Assembly: GCF_023283765.1 (NCBI RefSeq)
Contig: NZ_JAKILG010000017.1
Span: forward strand, 1-64,000
Source: Shewanella profunda
GTDB lineage: Bacteria; Pseudomonadota; Gammaproteobacteria; Enterobacterales; Shewanellaceae
Length of the DNA stretch: 64,000 nucleotides
Reading direction: 5' to 3'
Shown here: positions 9,367 through 18,355 of the stretch, piece by piece
Layout: every line of letters starts with the position of its first letter
Position numbering within the stretch: the first letter of the stretch is position 1
Notes under the pieces: generated by a model
The model's input: only the letters and a program-made list of their open reading frames with translations
Told to the model about the DNA's origin: nothing
Database searches by the model: none
Translations under genes and position numbers: made by a program

Positions 9367-9603
9367 ATAAATCTAAATTTAAAAACTAAAAGCCGCAAAA
9401 ATCGCTTATATCTTTCTAATTTTTAGAAGTTAAGCCAAAAATCGAGATTTATGAGTACAAAGCTATAGTAAACATCAGTATCCCTCTGACTTGAAAAAAT
9501 GCAGTTAACGGATCAAATTGACCTGAATTCGAAGAATAAGAGATAAAAAACACCCAAGATGTGCATTAAACAGTCGAACGAGTTATTTATCAGGAAAAAG
9601 CAC

Positions 9604-9632
9604 TTGCAGATGAGAAACTCCCTAGCTAAGAT
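9604..9632 (+). promoter_or_regulatory. sigma-70 promoter of first tRNA-Phe/Thr operon
   Basis: TTGCAG (-35), 17-base spacer and TAAGAT (-10), followed by a GC-rich stretch (GCCGC) as in stringently controlled stable-RNA promoters. The second copy of the operon has a similar promoter although the surrounding sequence differs. Confidence 0.7.
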
Positions 9633-9699
9633 AGCCGCACTTTGAACGAGGCAGCTTTTAAAGCAAGTTCAAAGTAGTTAACTAACGCTTAGTTTAGTT

Positions 9700-9775
9700 G
9701 CCCGAATAGCTCAGTCGGTAGAGCAGAGGATTGAAAATCCTCGTGTCCCTGGTTCGATTCCGGGTTCGGGCACCA
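9700..9775 (+). tRNA. tRNA-Phe(GAA), copy 1
   Basis: 76 bases with encoded CCA. The acceptor arms are GCCCGAA and TTCGGGC, the anticodon stem-loop reads GGATTGAAAATCC with anticodon GAA, and the T-arm has GGTTCGATTCC. Identical to copy 2, 680 bases downstream. Confidence 0.98.
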
Positions 9776-9810
9776 TTATTCTGTAGTAAAAATTAGCAGT
9801 AAAGATTGAA

Positions 9811-9886
<76 letters not shown>

Positions 9887-10037
9887 TATAGACAACGAAG
9901 CCACTCATTGAGTGGCTTTTTTGTATCCATACCGTTTATACGTAGTATTTCTAATTCATTCTCTTGATCAAAAATATTACCCTCTTGAGCACCATAAACA
10001 TCGATAAAAAGCGCAACTCACTTACCCTCGATAATAC
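9887..10037 (+). repeat. tRNA-Thr-distal repeat unit, spacer copy 1
   Basis: A 151-base spacer that begins after the tRNA CCA with a terminator hairpin (9900–9922 region, GCCACTCA/TGAGTGGC then T6) and continues with an AT-rich segment containing TTTATACGTAGT and GAGCACCATAAA. It ends at a 37-base copy of the tRNA-Thr 3' end. Nearly the same spacer follows tRNA-Thr copy 2 and the fragment at 10719–10755. Confidence 0.9.
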
Positions 10038-10074
10038 CAGTAGCTCCCGAGTTCGACTCTTGGTGCCGGCACCA
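10038..10074 (+). repeat. tRNA-Thr 3'-end fragment 1
   Basis: 37 bases matching the 3' half of tRNA-Thr (from the anticodon-stem end CAGTAG through the T-arm and acceptor to CCA) with one change (GTCCC to CTCCC). It has no 5' half, so it is not a functional tRNA. A terminator-like hairpin follows, as after the intact gene. Confidence 0.93.
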
Positions 10075-10379
10075 TATAAACGACAAAGCCACTCAATGAG
10101 TGGTTTTTTTGTTTTTGTTTACTGATATATCCAAACATCCCAAAATGCAGGATTCAGTGGGAATTTAAAACACTTTAGGCAGCTATACAGTAAAAACCAT
10201 CAATAAAACTGCTAAACAATTAACAAATGCCAATTAAAATCTTAATTTTGCTCAATAGTTAATCAGTCATTTAAAAAGCACTTGCACAGTGAAAACCAGC
10301 ACTATACTATACGCGCACTCCAAACAAGATAGGCTTCTAAGCTCAAGTTTGAAGTAGTTAACTAACGCTTAGTTTAGTT
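10075..10379. other. spacer between the two tRNA-Phe/Thr copies
   Basis: It starts with another GCCACTCA/TGAGTGGT hairpin and T-run, then unique AT-rich sequence, then the second tRNA promoter. From about 10351 it is identical to the leader of copy 1 (AGTAGTTAACTAACGC). Confidence 0.7.
10282..10310 (+). promoter_or_regulatory. sigma-70 promoter of second tRNA-Phe/Thr operon
   Basis: TTGCAC (-35), 17-base spacer, TACTAT (-10) and a GC-rich discriminator (ACGCGC), typical of tRNA/rRNA promoters. Confidence 0.75.
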
Positions 10380-10455
10380 GCCCGAATAGCTCAGTCGGTA
10401 GAGCAGAGGATTGAAAATCCTCGTGTCCCTGGTTCGATTCCGGGTTCGGGCACCA
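10380..10455 (+). tRNA. tRNA-Phe(GAA), copy 2
   Basis: Identical in sequence to the copy at 9700–9775; anticodon GAA and encoded CCA. Part of a 680-base tandem duplication. Confidence 0.98.
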
Positions 10456-10490
10456 TTATTCTGTAGTAAAAATTAGCAGTAAAGATTGAA

Positions 10491-10566
<76 letters not shown>

Positions 10567-10718
10567 TATAAAACAATGAAGCCACTCAATGAGTGGCTTT
10601 TTTGCATCCATACCGTTTATACGTAGTATTTCTAATTCATTCTCTTGATCAAAAATATTACCCTATTGAGCACCATAAACATCGATAAAAAGCGCAACTC
10701 ACTTACTCTTGATAATAC
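10567..10718 (+). repeat. tRNA-Thr-distal repeat unit, spacer copy 2
   Basis: A 152-base spacer nearly identical to 9887–10037: terminator hairpin directly after the CCA, then the same AT-rich segment, ending at the next 37-base tRNA-Thr fragment. Confidence 0.9.
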
Positions 10719-10755
10719 CAGTAGGTCCCGAGTTCGACTCTTGGTGCCGGCACCA
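10719..10755 (+). repeat. tRNA-Thr 3'-end fragment 2
   Basis: 37 bases identical to the 3' end of tRNA-Thr including CCA, without a 5' half. Followed by a third copy of the hairpin and spacer. Confidence 0.95.
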
Positions 10756-10915
10756 TATAAAACAATGAAGCCACTCAATGAGTGGCTTTTTTGTATCCAT
10801 ACCGTTTATCGTCCATATTCTTAACCAATACTCTTCATCAAAATCATTACCCTATTGAGCACCATAAGCGTCGATAAAAGCGCAACTCACTTCTCTCGAT
10901 AATGCCAGTAGTCCC
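10756..10915 (+). repeat. tRNA-Thr-distal repeat unit, spacer copy 3 with decayed end
   Basis: Third spacer copy. It starts with the same hairpin and T-run, is more diverged in the middle (TTTATCGTCCATATTC), and ends at CAGTAGTCCC (10906–10915). That is the first ten bases of a further tRNA-Thr fragment with one base missing, after which similarity stops. Confidence 0.8.
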
Positions 10916-10916
10916 T

Positions 10917-11105
10917 CTATTTAATTAACTCGAGTGGCGATGGCCTATCGCCAACCTGTACTTGATGCTGCACATTAAGCCAGCACTGACTTAACTGATT
11001 TAAATTTGCCTTTCTTTCTGGAAACTGGGTTGCAAGGTTATCAATGACTTCTATTTGCTTTTTACACAATAACGACCAACGTTCTGCATTTGATAGGTAC
11101 ATCAT
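10917..11105 (-). CDS. small hypothetical protein
   Basis: A 62-residue soluble, mostly helical protein (QIEVIDNLATQFPERKANL) that I do not recognise. A plausible ribosome binding site (AAGGA, 4 bases before the first of two adjacent ATG codons) supports a real gene. It stands alone, converging on the tRNA repeat region; its stop codon abuts the decayed end of the last repeat unit. No function can be inferred. Confidence 0.55.
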   Translation of the reverse strand: MMYLSNAERWSLLCKKQIEVIDNLATQFPERKANLNQLSQCWLNVQHQVQVGDRPSPLELIK

Positions 11106-11255
11106 GTTTTCCTTAACTTAGAGGTTGTTTTTCCATCACCTTTGAATTTTAGATTAGTGTTAGGTTATTGCCAGTCTAAATTTGCGTGTTAGCGCACTGT
11201 TAAAACTAGTGACTAGGGAGTATCTTTGCCCTATAAACATAAGATAGGAGGCATT

Positions 11256-11600
11256 ATGACTGCCAATATTTTTAAACTTATTTTTGTAGTTATTGGTTTA
11301 TTTCTCATTTACAAACTGATATTTAGCAATAAAAAAGGTCTGACTATTTTTGAAATGCATTTTAAAGATGGGCGTATGACTCAACATAAGGGCAAGATCC
11401 CAGAAAGGTTTGAGAAGGAATGCCGACAACTGGCTAAGACCGAAAAATTAACTTGCACTATTAGAGCAGAAAAATCAGGTGATGTGCGCTTACATATTTC
11501 AGCTAATGTAAGTGACAATGTGAAGCAAAGAATCCGTAATTTATTTCCCTTTGAGTATTACGACAAAAAATCTATCGATAACAGTCGTCAAGCTGGCTAG
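11256..11600 (+). CDS. DUF3634 family membrane-anchored protein
   Basis: A 114-residue protein with one N-terminal membrane helix (IFKLIFVVIGLFLIYKLIF) and a small cytoplasmic basic domain, with FEMHFKDGRM, a Lys-Gly-Lys-Ile-Pro segment and NVKQRIRNLFPFE. This resembles the DUF3634 proteins of Shewanella and Vibrio; function unknown. I chose the ATG at 11256 because a clear AGGAGG lies 5 bases before it. An upstream ATG at 11226 in the same frame lacks such a site and would put polar residues before the helix. Confidence 0.7.
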   Translation: MTANIFKLIFVVIGLFLIYKLIFSNKKGLTIFEMHFKDGRMTQHKGKIPERFEKECRQLAKTEKLTCTIRAEKSGDVRLHISANVSDNVKQRIRNLFPFEYYDKKSIDNSRQAG

Positions 11601-11670
11601 TTTTTCGTCTTTTTATCCTAGCAACCTCAATTTAGATACTTGAGGTTGCAGCTTATCCCAAAGCGCTTTG

Positions 11671-11883
11671 TTATCTAAACCTAATCGGGTTCGTTGGCGC
11701 TAACAGCCCCTCTTCCCTAGCTTCTCGAATGCGACGTTCGTTATCTTGTACCATAGGATCACTTGGTGGCAGATGAGGATCAATTTTCTGTTCTGATTGG
11801 TCCTCAAACCTAAAGTCAAAGGTAGAACAAGCCGTTAAAAATAGGCTTGATAATACAAGCCATAAAGTCAGATGTTTGTTCAT
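11671..11883 (-). CDS. small hypothetical lipoprotein
   Basis: A 70-residue protein with a lipoprotein signal: charged start, hydrophobic stretch LWLVLSSLFL and lipobox LTAC, so Cys19 is likely lipidated. The remaining ~50 residues are polar and end in a motif (PSDPMVQDNERRIREAREEG) seen in small Shewanella lipoproteins of unknown role. Probably outer-membrane anchored. It is 93 bases downstream of the DUF3833 gene on the same strand and may be read through from it, but it is not part of the tight overlap chain. Confidence 0.65.
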   Translation of the reverse strand: MNKHLTLWLVLSSLFLTACSTFDFRFEDQSEQKIDPHLPPSDPMVQDNERRIREAREEGLLAPTNPIRFR

Positions 11884-11976
11884 TATTCCCCAAGTTTTAA
11901 CGAGTGACTCTTAGCAAATAAAGGGAGAGCAGCCAAACTATAGCGTTAAACTTAACTTAGGCCATCAATAGCGAGG

Positions 11977-12522
11977 TCACTTTTGAATAACTAAAGTGAC
12001 CTTAGCGACTGTGATACCAAATTTAACAATATCACTCTGGTTTATAACAGTATTATCATTGACTAAGTACATCCAATCATCGAAATGAACTTGGTATTGT
12101 TCACCGTCCATCGGCAATAACATGTCATATTTCCAACGCAGTGCGCTGCCGCTAGATTGACCCTGAGCAGTATCAAGAATGTCATCGGCCGTTCCTGTAT
12201 ATTGCCCATTACCTAAGGCCTTTATACGCCACACCCGCGTTTGAGTTTCACCATCATCGTAAACAAACCACTCTTTTATGACTCCAACATCCCCTTGCCA
12301 ACTCGCCTCCATAATGACATTAAACTTGCGGATCACTTTACCACTGAAGTTTTGTACTATGCCTGAGGCGGTTAGCGGGCCATTAAAAAAGGATTCTAAA
12401 ATAAGTTTTGGGTGAGTCTCTTGGTAATCCGTCACCTCGACCGATGAACAACTCGAAAGCCCAGTTATCATCAATAAACACAAAACCCATTTTTGCCCCA
12501 AAAGACGTTTTAACAGTCGCAT
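11977..12522 (-). CDS. DUF3833 family lipoprotein
   Basis: A 181-residue protein. The N-terminus has a hydrophobic segment and the lipobox LSSC; the mature part has the DUF3833 pattern (ILESFFNGPLTASGIVQ, then GKVIRKFNV, DDGETQTRVW and DDWMYLVND). Its molecular function is not known. It is the last gene of the eleven-gene run and overlaps the preceding chalcone-isomerase-like gene by 13 bases. DUF3833, chalcone-isomerase-like, DUF2878, cfa, DUF1365 and FAD oxidase genes travel together in many marine gamma-proteobacteria, which suggests a shared membrane-lipid or envelope task. Confidence 0.82.
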   Translation of the reverse strand: MRLLKRLLGQKWVLCLLMITGLSSCSSVEVTDYQETHPKLILESFFNGPLTASGIVQNFSGKVIRKFNVIMEASWQGDVGVIKEWFVYDDGETQTRVWRIKALGNGQYTGTADDILDTAQGQSSGSALRWKYDMLLPMDGEQYQVHFDDWMYLVNDNTVINQSDIVKFGITVAKVTLVIQK

Positions 12523-13088
12523 GATGTTTCTCCGAGTAATTGTGCCCGCAAACTCGGGCCGCTAGTTTGGGGTGATAACCAAATGGCTAAAAATGCTTCG
12601 GCAAAATGAGTATCATTAATCATGTTAAGCGGTTGCTGGTTATAGAAAAATTGACTCGTTTGCCCATCGACAATCATAAAGCTCAAGTGATCACCTTGCT
12701 TTACATCGGGCCAGATAGACCTTAATACACTAAGCCAACCTTCGATATCGGTATTAGAAAACCGTAGCTGTTTCCACTGATCCCGCGTCGCTTGCAAAAG
12801 GTCATCAGAATCAATATCGCGATAATATTCAATCTCTAACAATATGGGGTACTGACCCTGCTGGTAACGCCCCGTCGCCGTCATCAGCTTAGCTTTGTAT
12901 AAACTCAACCATAACCAATCCATCTCACCGCGCCCAACTTCAATCAAAGATGGTGCACGGCTCGCATGCTGAACTGATATAGCCCCAACTGTACGACTCT
13001 CTTTATCCTGCGCCGAAAATGCCAAAATTGGTGTCGCTGACCCCAATACGAGGCAAGAGTACAAACAGGCTAATCTTTTAAGTTTCAT
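12510..13088 (-). CDS. chalcone isomerase-like periplasmic protein
   Basis: A 192-residue exported protein with a signal peptide (CLYSCLVLGSATPILAFSA). The mature domain resembles the bacterial chalcone-isomerase-like family: GEMDWLWLSLYKAKLM, LLEIEYYRDIDSDDLL and GDHLSFMIVDG. Bacterial members have not been shown to act on chalcones and may bind fatty acids or similar ligands in the periplasm. It sits 3 bases after the DUF2878 gene and overlaps the DUF3833 gene. Its place beside a cyclopropane fatty acid synthase fits a lipid-related role; this is inference. Confidence 0.8.
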   Translation of the reverse strand: MKLKRLACLYSCLVLGSATPILAFSAQDKESRTVGAISVQHASRAPSLIEVGRGEMDWLWLSLYKAKLMTATGRYQQGQYPILLEIEYYRDIDSDDLLQATRDQWKQLRFSNTDIEGWLSVLRSIWPDVKQGDHLSFMIVDGQTSQFFYNQQPLNMINDTHFAEAFLAIWLSPQTSGPSLRAQLLGETSCDC

Positions 13089-13091
13089 AGG

Positions 13092-13757
13092 CTACAACCT
13101 TCTATCTGTGCCGGGATTGAACACAGTTTGGCAAGCACAGAGCAGTGTCTTGAAAATCATCACTCTATTTGAATGAGTTAAGCGCAGTAATAAGGGGAAG
13201 AGTAGAGACCAAATAGTCGCAAGTACAATGCAGGTAACGCTAAGTGCAAGGGGGAAAGTGACCGCAGACATGTGTGCGCCCGCCACATAGCTAAGGCAAC
13301 CAAATACCCCGCCGATAATAGCTTGCAAAAATAAAGGTAAATGCCGCATAAAAGCGAGGCTATAGTGCAAACTCAAAATGAAATGTAGCCATAGACAAAT
13401 AAGCCACCAAGGGAACACCGCAAACTCAAATACCCCAAAAACCATCAGTAGCGCATCTATGACCATCCCTATAGGGGCCAGCTTTAGGATTAATATCCAA
13501 TCAAGCCTGTAGCATTGGCGTTTTCCTAGCCCAATTAGCAAGATAAAATGCAGCATTAATAATGGGATAGTTAAGACGAGCGATAAGTTCAGCCAAAGTA
13601 CGCTAGACCACCACACCAGCTGGAAACTCAAGGCATTATAAATCATAAAGCCGCGAGACTTAGCCCGAGACTTAGGACAGTCGCGGGATAAGGCAGGATA
13701 ACCAGACTGTAAACGGTAACTGGCGTGATTTGGCATTGGCTTCATCTTAACGCTCAC
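13092..13757 (-). CDS. DUF2878 family inner membrane protein
   Basis: A 221-residue hydrophobic protein with about five to six membrane helices, beginning near NALSFQLVWWSSVLWLN. It fits the DUF2878 family of unknown function. The frame opens with GTG directly after the cfa stop (TAAGTG) and has ATG codons at 13745 and 13646. The first ~37 residues are polar and unlike the family, so the true start may be the ATG at 13646, although no good ribosome binding site is visible before any of the three. It is part of the cfa/photolyase gene run. Confidence 0.75.
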   Translation of the reverse strand: MSVKMKPMPNHASYRLQSGYPALSRDCPKSRAKSRGFMIYNALSFQLVWWSSVLWLNLSLVLTIPLLMLHFILLIGLGKRQCYRLDWILILKLAPIGMVIDALLMVFGVFEFAVFPWWLICLWLHFILSLHYSLAFMRHLPLFLQAIIGGVFGCLSYVAGAHMSAVTFPLALSVTCIVLATIWSLLFPLLLRLTHSNRVMIFKTLLCACQTVFNPGTDRRL

Positions 13758-15011
13758 TTAGAGAGATGGCGCTGCTGGCAGCCGATAATCAGGACGCGCT
13801 GCAACAAGGTGTACAGTGCTAGTGGTGCGCTCTAAAAATCCGCCTTCACAATAACTTAAGTAAAATTTCCACATGCGGATAAAGTCATCGCCATAACCTA
13901 AGGCTTGGATCTCGGCTATGGCATGATCAAAATTCTCATGCCAATGTTTGAGGGTTTTGGCGTAATCCAGCCCCATATCATTGACTGACCAAACCACCAT
14001 ATCGGTTTGCTTAGCCATGTGATTCACCATTTGGCTCACTGACGGTAAGCAGCCACCAGGGAAAATATAACGCTGAATAAAATCCACACCTTTTCGGTAA
14101 CTGTCGTAACGCTGATCGGCAATCGTAATCGCCTGTAATAATAATCGTCCGTTAGGTTTTAGGAGTGACTCTAACTTTTTAAAAAAACCTGCCAGATATT
14201 CATGGCCAACGGCTTCAATCATTTCGATGGAAACAACCCTGTCGTATTCCCCCGTTAGATTGCGATAATCTTCTGTGAGTAGCGTGACTTTATCGCTTAA
14301 GCCTTCCTGCTCAACCCGCGCCTTAGCATAGGCATATTGCGCATCAGAGATGGTTGTCGTGGTGACATGTACCCCATAGTGCTTAGCCGCATAGATGGCG
14401 AGTGCTCCCCACCCCGTACCTATCTCCAGCAGAGTTTGACCCGGCTGTAAGTCAAGTCGCTCACAGATAGTCATCAACTTAAACTGCTGTGCTTCCTGTA
14501 AACTGGCTGCTTCATGGGGATAAAGCGCACTGGAATACAACATTTCTCGGTCGAGGAATTGTTCATACATGGCATTACCTAAGTCGTAATGGGCCAAAAT
14601 ATTACGCTTCGAGCCCTCCTTTGAATTACGATTCAGTAGATGTTTAATCCGATTAATACTGGCGGTTAACCAAGAGAACTTGGCTTCAATCCTATCGAGC
14701 AAGGCGAGGTTACGCGCAAAAAGCTGCACAACCTTAGTTAGATCAGGACTTTCCCAATGTCCTTGGATAAAACCTTCTCCAGCCCCAATCGAGCCAGATA
14801 ACATCACTTGCCGATAAAAACTAGGGTGCTTAACCACCAAAGTGGCATGTAAATCCGCATGACCCTGTCCAAAACGGTAGCTCTTATCGCCCTCTACTAA
14901 GGTTAAACAGCCGTGGGGTAAGCTTTCTAATGCCTTAAGCAAGACTTTACGCGCCATACTGTCGGGCAGTTTCCCTGTGGCAATGGACGTTTGCGAAGCC
15001 GTATTTTCCAT
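13758..15011 (-). CDS. cfa: cyclopropane-fatty-acyl-phospholipid synthase
   Basis: A SAM-dependent enzyme that methylenates unsaturated acyl chains of membrane phospholipids to cyclopropane rings. The 417-residue product has the family landmarks: AHYDLGNAMYEQFLD, YSSALYP, the SAM-binding glycine loop LLEIGTGWGALAIYAA, the SIEMIEAVGHEY motif, and FIQRYIFPGGCLPS. I use the ATG at 15011: GGAG lies 7 bases before it and the DUF1365 stop is one base away. A longer in-frame opening would overlap that gene. Cfa enzymes harden membranes against acid and photo-oxidative stress. A cfa gene next to photolyase and an amine-oxidase-like flavoprotein is a hallmark of ChrR/RpoE-type singlet-oxygen regulons. 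Confidence 0.95.
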   Translation of the reverse strand: MENTASQTSIATGKLPDSMARKVLLKALESLPHGCLTLVEGDKSYRFGQGHADLHATLVVKHPSFYRQVMLSGSIGAGEGFIQGHWESPDLTKVVQLFARNLALLDRIEAKFSWLTASINRIKHLLNRNSKEGSKRNILAHYDLGNAMYEQFLDREMLYSSALYPHEAASLQEAQQFKLMTICERLDLQPGQTLLEIGTGWGALAIYAAKHYGVHVTTTTISDAQYAYAKARVEQEGLSDKVTLLTEDYRNLTGEYDRVVSIEMIEAVGHEYLAGFFKKLESLLKPNGRLLLQAITIADQRYDSYRKGVDFIQRYIFPGGCLPSVSQMVNHMAKQTDMVVWSVNDMGLDYAKTLKHWHENFDHAIAEIQALGYGDDFIRMWKFYLSYCEGGFLERTTSTVHLVAARPDYRLPAAPSL

Positions 15012-15012
15012 A

Positions 15013-15822
15013 TTATTTCTCCATCTGAGCTGGATGCGGCACAAAGGGCACACGTTTGAAGAAGAGTTTTAACGCTTGCCAATAAATTCCGAAGAAAATC
15101 TTTAGCGTCATAAAGGGAAAGCGGAATAAGAATGAACGCAGATTTACCGCATTAATTGGCTGGCGTTGCATCACAAGTGAAGCATTAAAGAGCTTTTTAC
15201 CCTCTTTATTGCTAGTCACCTCATGTATCGATTGGTTTTCAATACCAACATTGAAATGTTCTGTCGGCGCTGAGACATGCCAAACATAACGCATATCCAA
15301 TGTCATAAACGGTGAAACATGGAACACCTTATCCGAGGACTGCGGCGCAGTTAAATCCACTAAATAACAATGACGTTGGTTCCAAGGGGTATTACTCACC
15401 TCAGCCAACATATATAAAGGCTTTTGATTTTGATAACAAAAATAAAAATTAACCGGGCTAAAATACACACCAAAATGGCGAATTTGCCCAACAAACATCA
15501 CTCGGTCACATAACTTATCCGCCCCTAGCTCGGCGACTTGGCTAAGCACGCGAGCTTTAAGTGCTGCTGTGCTCAGATCAGTAATTTGCTGTTCACGGCT
15601 TTCACTCGTTTTAGCGGTAAAAGTGGTGAGATAATCTTTGGGATTAAACCTTAATAGGGCACGGCGCTGACTGGCAAATATTCGCCCCATCGCACTGATG
15701 GTATCGACCTCATCCAAATCAATAGCAAGCAATGCCATTTCATAGCTGAAACTATGTTTGATTGGCGTAAAACGGCTGTGGAATATTGTGCCGTAATAAA
15801 TACCACTGTTAAGCGCCGTCAT
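15013..15822 (-). CDS. DUF1365 family protein
   Basis: A 269-residue protein of the DUF1365 family, recognised from the start region [21 protein letters not shown], the [18 protein letters not shown] block, and [13 protein letters not shown]. Function unknown; it nearly always stands beside cfa and the FAD amine-oxidase-like gene, so a role in making or modifying a fatty acid is likely. The start at 15822 is chosen because its ATG overlaps the upstream stop (ATGA), typical of translational coupling. An earlier in-frame start would lie inside the oxidase gene. Confidence 0.9.
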   Translation of the reverse strand: MTALNSGIYYGTIFHSRFTPIKHSFSYEMALLAIDLDEVDTISAMGRIFASQRRALLRFNPKDYLTTFTAKTSESREQQITDLSTAALKARVLSQVAELGADKLCDRVMFVGQIRHFGVYFSPVNFYFCYQNQKPLYMLAEVSNTPWNQRHCYLVDLTAPQSSDKVFHVSPFMTLDMRYVWHVSAPTEHFNVGIENQSIHEVTSNKEGKKLFNASLVMQRQPINAVNLRSFLFRFPFMTLKIFFGIYWQALKLFFKRVPFVPHPAQMEK

Positions 15823-17069
15823 AGTTCCACTCCGAAGTGAGCGCACACATCGAGGGCGCTACGAACGCCATCTTCATGGAAACCATTGTGCCAATAGGCT
15901 CCGGCAAAATGGGTATGATTGTGGCCTGAAATCTCCTCACGCCGAGCTTGCGCCTTGAGACTGGCTTCATTAAATACCGGATGGGCATAGGTGAAACGGC
16001 GCAATACTTTGGCTTCATCAATCAATTCTGACTGATTCAAAGTGATGCAGAAAGTCGGCGCATTAGCAGGCAACTGTTGCAGAATATTCATATTGTAAGT
16101 GACGGATGCCGGACGCTTTAGATCGCCATCTAAGCGATAATTCCAGCTAGCCCAGGCGGCCCTACGCTGAGGTAAAATGCGCGTATCTGTGTGCAGCACC
16201 ACATCGTTATCTTGATATTGTAAATCTCCGAGAACGGCCTTCTCGGTGGATGTGGGATCCATAAGCATGCTAAGTGCTTGATCGCTATGGCAAGCTAAAA
16301 TAACCTCATCGAACTCCAGCCACTCACCTTTAACCAGTAATCTCACACCATTGTCTTGCCGTTCAATCGCAGTAACGGGAGAGTTAAGGTGAATACTCTC
16401 TTTAAATGGTGCGATTAAATCCGGAATATAACTACGAGAGCCGCCTTCGAGCACATACCATTGTGGTCTATCACTGACATTTAGTAATCCGTGGTGCTCA
16501 AAGAAACGGATAAAGAATCTCAGTGAAAACCCTCGCATATCTTCAATACTTGAGGACCAAATAGCCGCTCCCATTGGTAAAATATAATGCTCGGCAAAAA
16601 AAGACGAAAAATGCTCTCTGTCTAAATAATCCCCCAGATTTCCCTCGGGATACGTATCTTGCTGATATATCGCTTTGCAATTTTTATTAAAGCGCAGAAT
16701 TTCCCTTAAAAAAGCCCAAAAACGGGGATTGAAAATATTGCGCTTTTGAGCAAATAAGCTGGCAAAGTGATGACCGTTATACTCAAGCCCTGTGAGCGTA
16801 TTATGCACGCTAAAACTCATCTCAGTCGGTAAGATTTTGACCTTAAGACGGGCCAATAACCGCTCAAAACGCGGATAAGTTCTGTCGTTGAACACGATAA
16901 AACCTGTATCAATCGCGTAATCTTGCCCTTGATGTTCAATATCGACTGTGGCTGTGTGACCACCTATATAGTCATTGGCCTCAAACACTGTCACTTTATG
17001 TGACTCACTCAATAAATGTCCGCAGGTTAAACCTGAGATACCTGTGCCAACAATAGCGATATTTTTCAT
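15819..17069 (-). CDS. FAD-dependent amine oxidase-like / NAD(P)-binding flavoprotein
   Basis: A 416-residue flavoprotein. The N-terminus has the dinucleotide-binding loop [17 protein letters not shown], then [16 protein letters not shown], the amine-oxidase/desaturase-type signature. A C-terminal FAD segment has [19 protein letters not shown]. Homologues next to cfa and DUF1365 are often called NAD/FAD-binding protein or amine oxidase; the substrate is not known. It overlaps the SDR gene upstream by 4 bases and DUF1365 downstream by 4, so the three are translationally coupled. The R. sphaeroides singlet-oxygen regulon contains a similar gene set, which suggests work on membrane lipids under photo-oxidative stress. 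Confidence 0.88.
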   Translation of the reverse strand: MKNIAIVGTGISGLTCGHLLSESHKVTVFEANDYIGGHTATVDIEHQGQDYAIDTGFIVFNDRTYPRFERLLARLKVKILPTEMSFSVHNTLTGLEYNGHHFASLFAQKRNIFNPRFWAFLREILRFNKNCKAIYQQDTYPEGNLGDYLDREHFSSFFAEHYILPMGAAIWSSSIEDMRGFSLRFFIRFFEHHGLLNVSDRPQWYVLEGGSRSYIPDLIAPFKESIHLNSPVTAIERQDNGVRLLVKGEWLEFDEVILACHSDQALSMLMDPTSTEKAVLGDLQYQDNDVVLHTDTRILPQRRAAWASWNYRLDGDLKRPASVTYNMNILQQLPANAPTFCITLNQSELIDEAKVLRRFTYAHPVFNEASLKAQARREEISGHNHTHFAGAYWHNGFHEDGVRSALDVCAHFGVEL

Positions 17070-17893
17070 AAACTCGGATCCTTAAGTGGCCTGGTATTGT
17101 TAGCCATCAACTTTTGCCATAAAAAAGCAGGTAAAAATGACAATAGTTTTAGTAAATAAGTAAAACGCCTTGGGAAGTGAATTTCGCGCTTACCACGTTT
17201 TAGCCCGCTGCGTATTGCCCTAGAAGCCGCTTCTACACCGACTTGCATCGGCATAGGGAAATTATTTTTAGCCGTTAATGGGGTTGCCACAAAACCTGGG
17301 CAAATCAAACTCACCCCAATGCCAAACTGGGTTAAATCTATGGCTAAACTTGAGGCTAAATACTGTACGCCCGCTTTGGAGGCGCCATAGGCTTCGGCAC
17401 GAGGAAAGGGCAAGTAAATCGCGCTCGAACTCATTAACCCAATACGTGAACCTTTTGACATCAAAGGTAAAAACGCACCAAGGCAATATCCCATCGCAAT
17501 CAGATTGGTATGAATAACACGCTCGAATAATGCATCATCAAAAGCTTTGGCATCGTCGATATATTCGCAGCTCCCCGCATTTAAAATCACTAAATCGAGT
17601 TGATAGTTCTTCTGAATTAACAGGTTAGCTAAGTCTTGCCCGGCTTGCTGGACCTGTTCGCGCAGCGATATATCGAAGATAAAAATCGAAGCACCTAAAA
17701 GCTCAGTTAACGCCAAAGTATCGAGACGCTGCCGATCGCGACCGCAGGCAATAACATGCCAACCCAGCGCCAGATAATCCTGCGTCAGTTGCAAACCAAT
17801 ACCCGAACTCGCCCCAGTGATAAGCACGGTTTTGCACTTTGCCGGTTCGACTAAGCTATCTCGCCCCTTGCTGTGACAATTAACTGTGCCCAT
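17066..17893 (-). CDS. SDR family oxidoreductase
   Basis: A 275-residue short-chain dehydrogenase with the NAD(P) loop VLITGASSGIGLQL, the NAG motif (VILNAGSCEY), the active-site Ser (IGLMSSSAIYLPFP) and YxxxK (AEAYGASKAGVQ). Substrate unknown. Its ATG overlaps the stop of the NTF2-like gene (TAATG), and its end overlaps the flavoprotein gene. Within the operon it may reduce a lipid-derived carbonyl, but that is inference from context. Confidence 0.92.
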   Translation of the reverse strand: MGTVNCHSKGRDSLVEPAKCKTVLITGASSGIGLQLTQDYLALGWHVIACGRDRQRLDTLALTELLGASIFIFDISLREQVQQAGQDLANLLIQKNYQLDLVILNAGSCEYIDDAKAFDDALFERVIHTNLIAMGYCLGAFLPLMSKGSRIGLMSSSAIYLPFPRAEAYGASKAGVQYLASSLAIDLTQFGIGVSLICPGFVATPLTAKNNFPMPMQVGVEAASRAIRSGLKRGKREIHFPRRFTYLLKLLSFLPAFLWQKLMANNTRPLKDPSL

Positions 17894-18333
17894 TACCTTG
17901 CCGCCCTATCTTTAAGCAAGCGAATAAGACCACCCATACAAGGCAAGTGTTCGTATAACATTTGTCCTAGGTCGAAGTAATCCCGGTGATAGTAGATTTT
18001 GTCATTGAATTTCAGTTGGCTCATGCCATCGACAAAAATAGTTCCGCCCTTATTTAACTTGGGATGGGAATACTGCATTTGCCAAAAGAGTGCTGCCTGA
18101 GAGTTATTCTGCTGCACTTCCTTAATATCAAACTGAATATGCTGAACATTTTTATATAACTTAGCAAAGTACTGAGTTAATGCAGGTAAGCCGATAATTT
18201 GATGCATAGGATCGGCAAATATAATCTTGTCATCGTAAACTCGCTCGAGCAAATGCAGATTGTCTTTATTTAATGCTTGATATAGCTGAATAAAATTGTC
18301 AACAAGTGTATTTGCATTAACTTCAGTCATCAC
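17893..18333 (-). CDS. nuclear transport factor 2-like (SnoaL-type) protein
   Basis: A 146-residue protein with the cone-shaped NTF2-like fold signature: VDNFIQLYQALNKDNL, YDDKIIFADPMHQI, LTQYFAKLYKNV and RDYFDLGQMLYEHLP. Members of this fold bind small hydrophobic ligands or act as isomerases; no catalytic dyad can be named here. It is directly followed by the SDR gene and starts 22 bases after the photolyase stop. It is regularly found in this operon type in Shewanella and relatives, with no tested function that I know of. Confidence 0.82.
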   Translation of the reverse strand: MMTEVNANTLVDNFIQLYQALNKDNLHLLERVYDDKIIFADPMHQIIGLPALTQYFAKLYKNVQHIQFDIKEVQQNNSQAALFWQMQYSHPKLNKGGTIFVDGMSQLKFNDKIYYHRDYFDLGQMLYEHLPCMGGLIRLLKDRAAR

Positions 18334-18355
18334 TGTATTACTCCAGATCCCAAAT

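Larger units (their letters stand above)
9311..9699. other. intergenic region upstream of tRNA-Phe
   Basis: It holds the promoter side of the leftward b561–yceI pair and the rightward tRNA promoter. I see no ORF in it. Confidence 0.6.
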
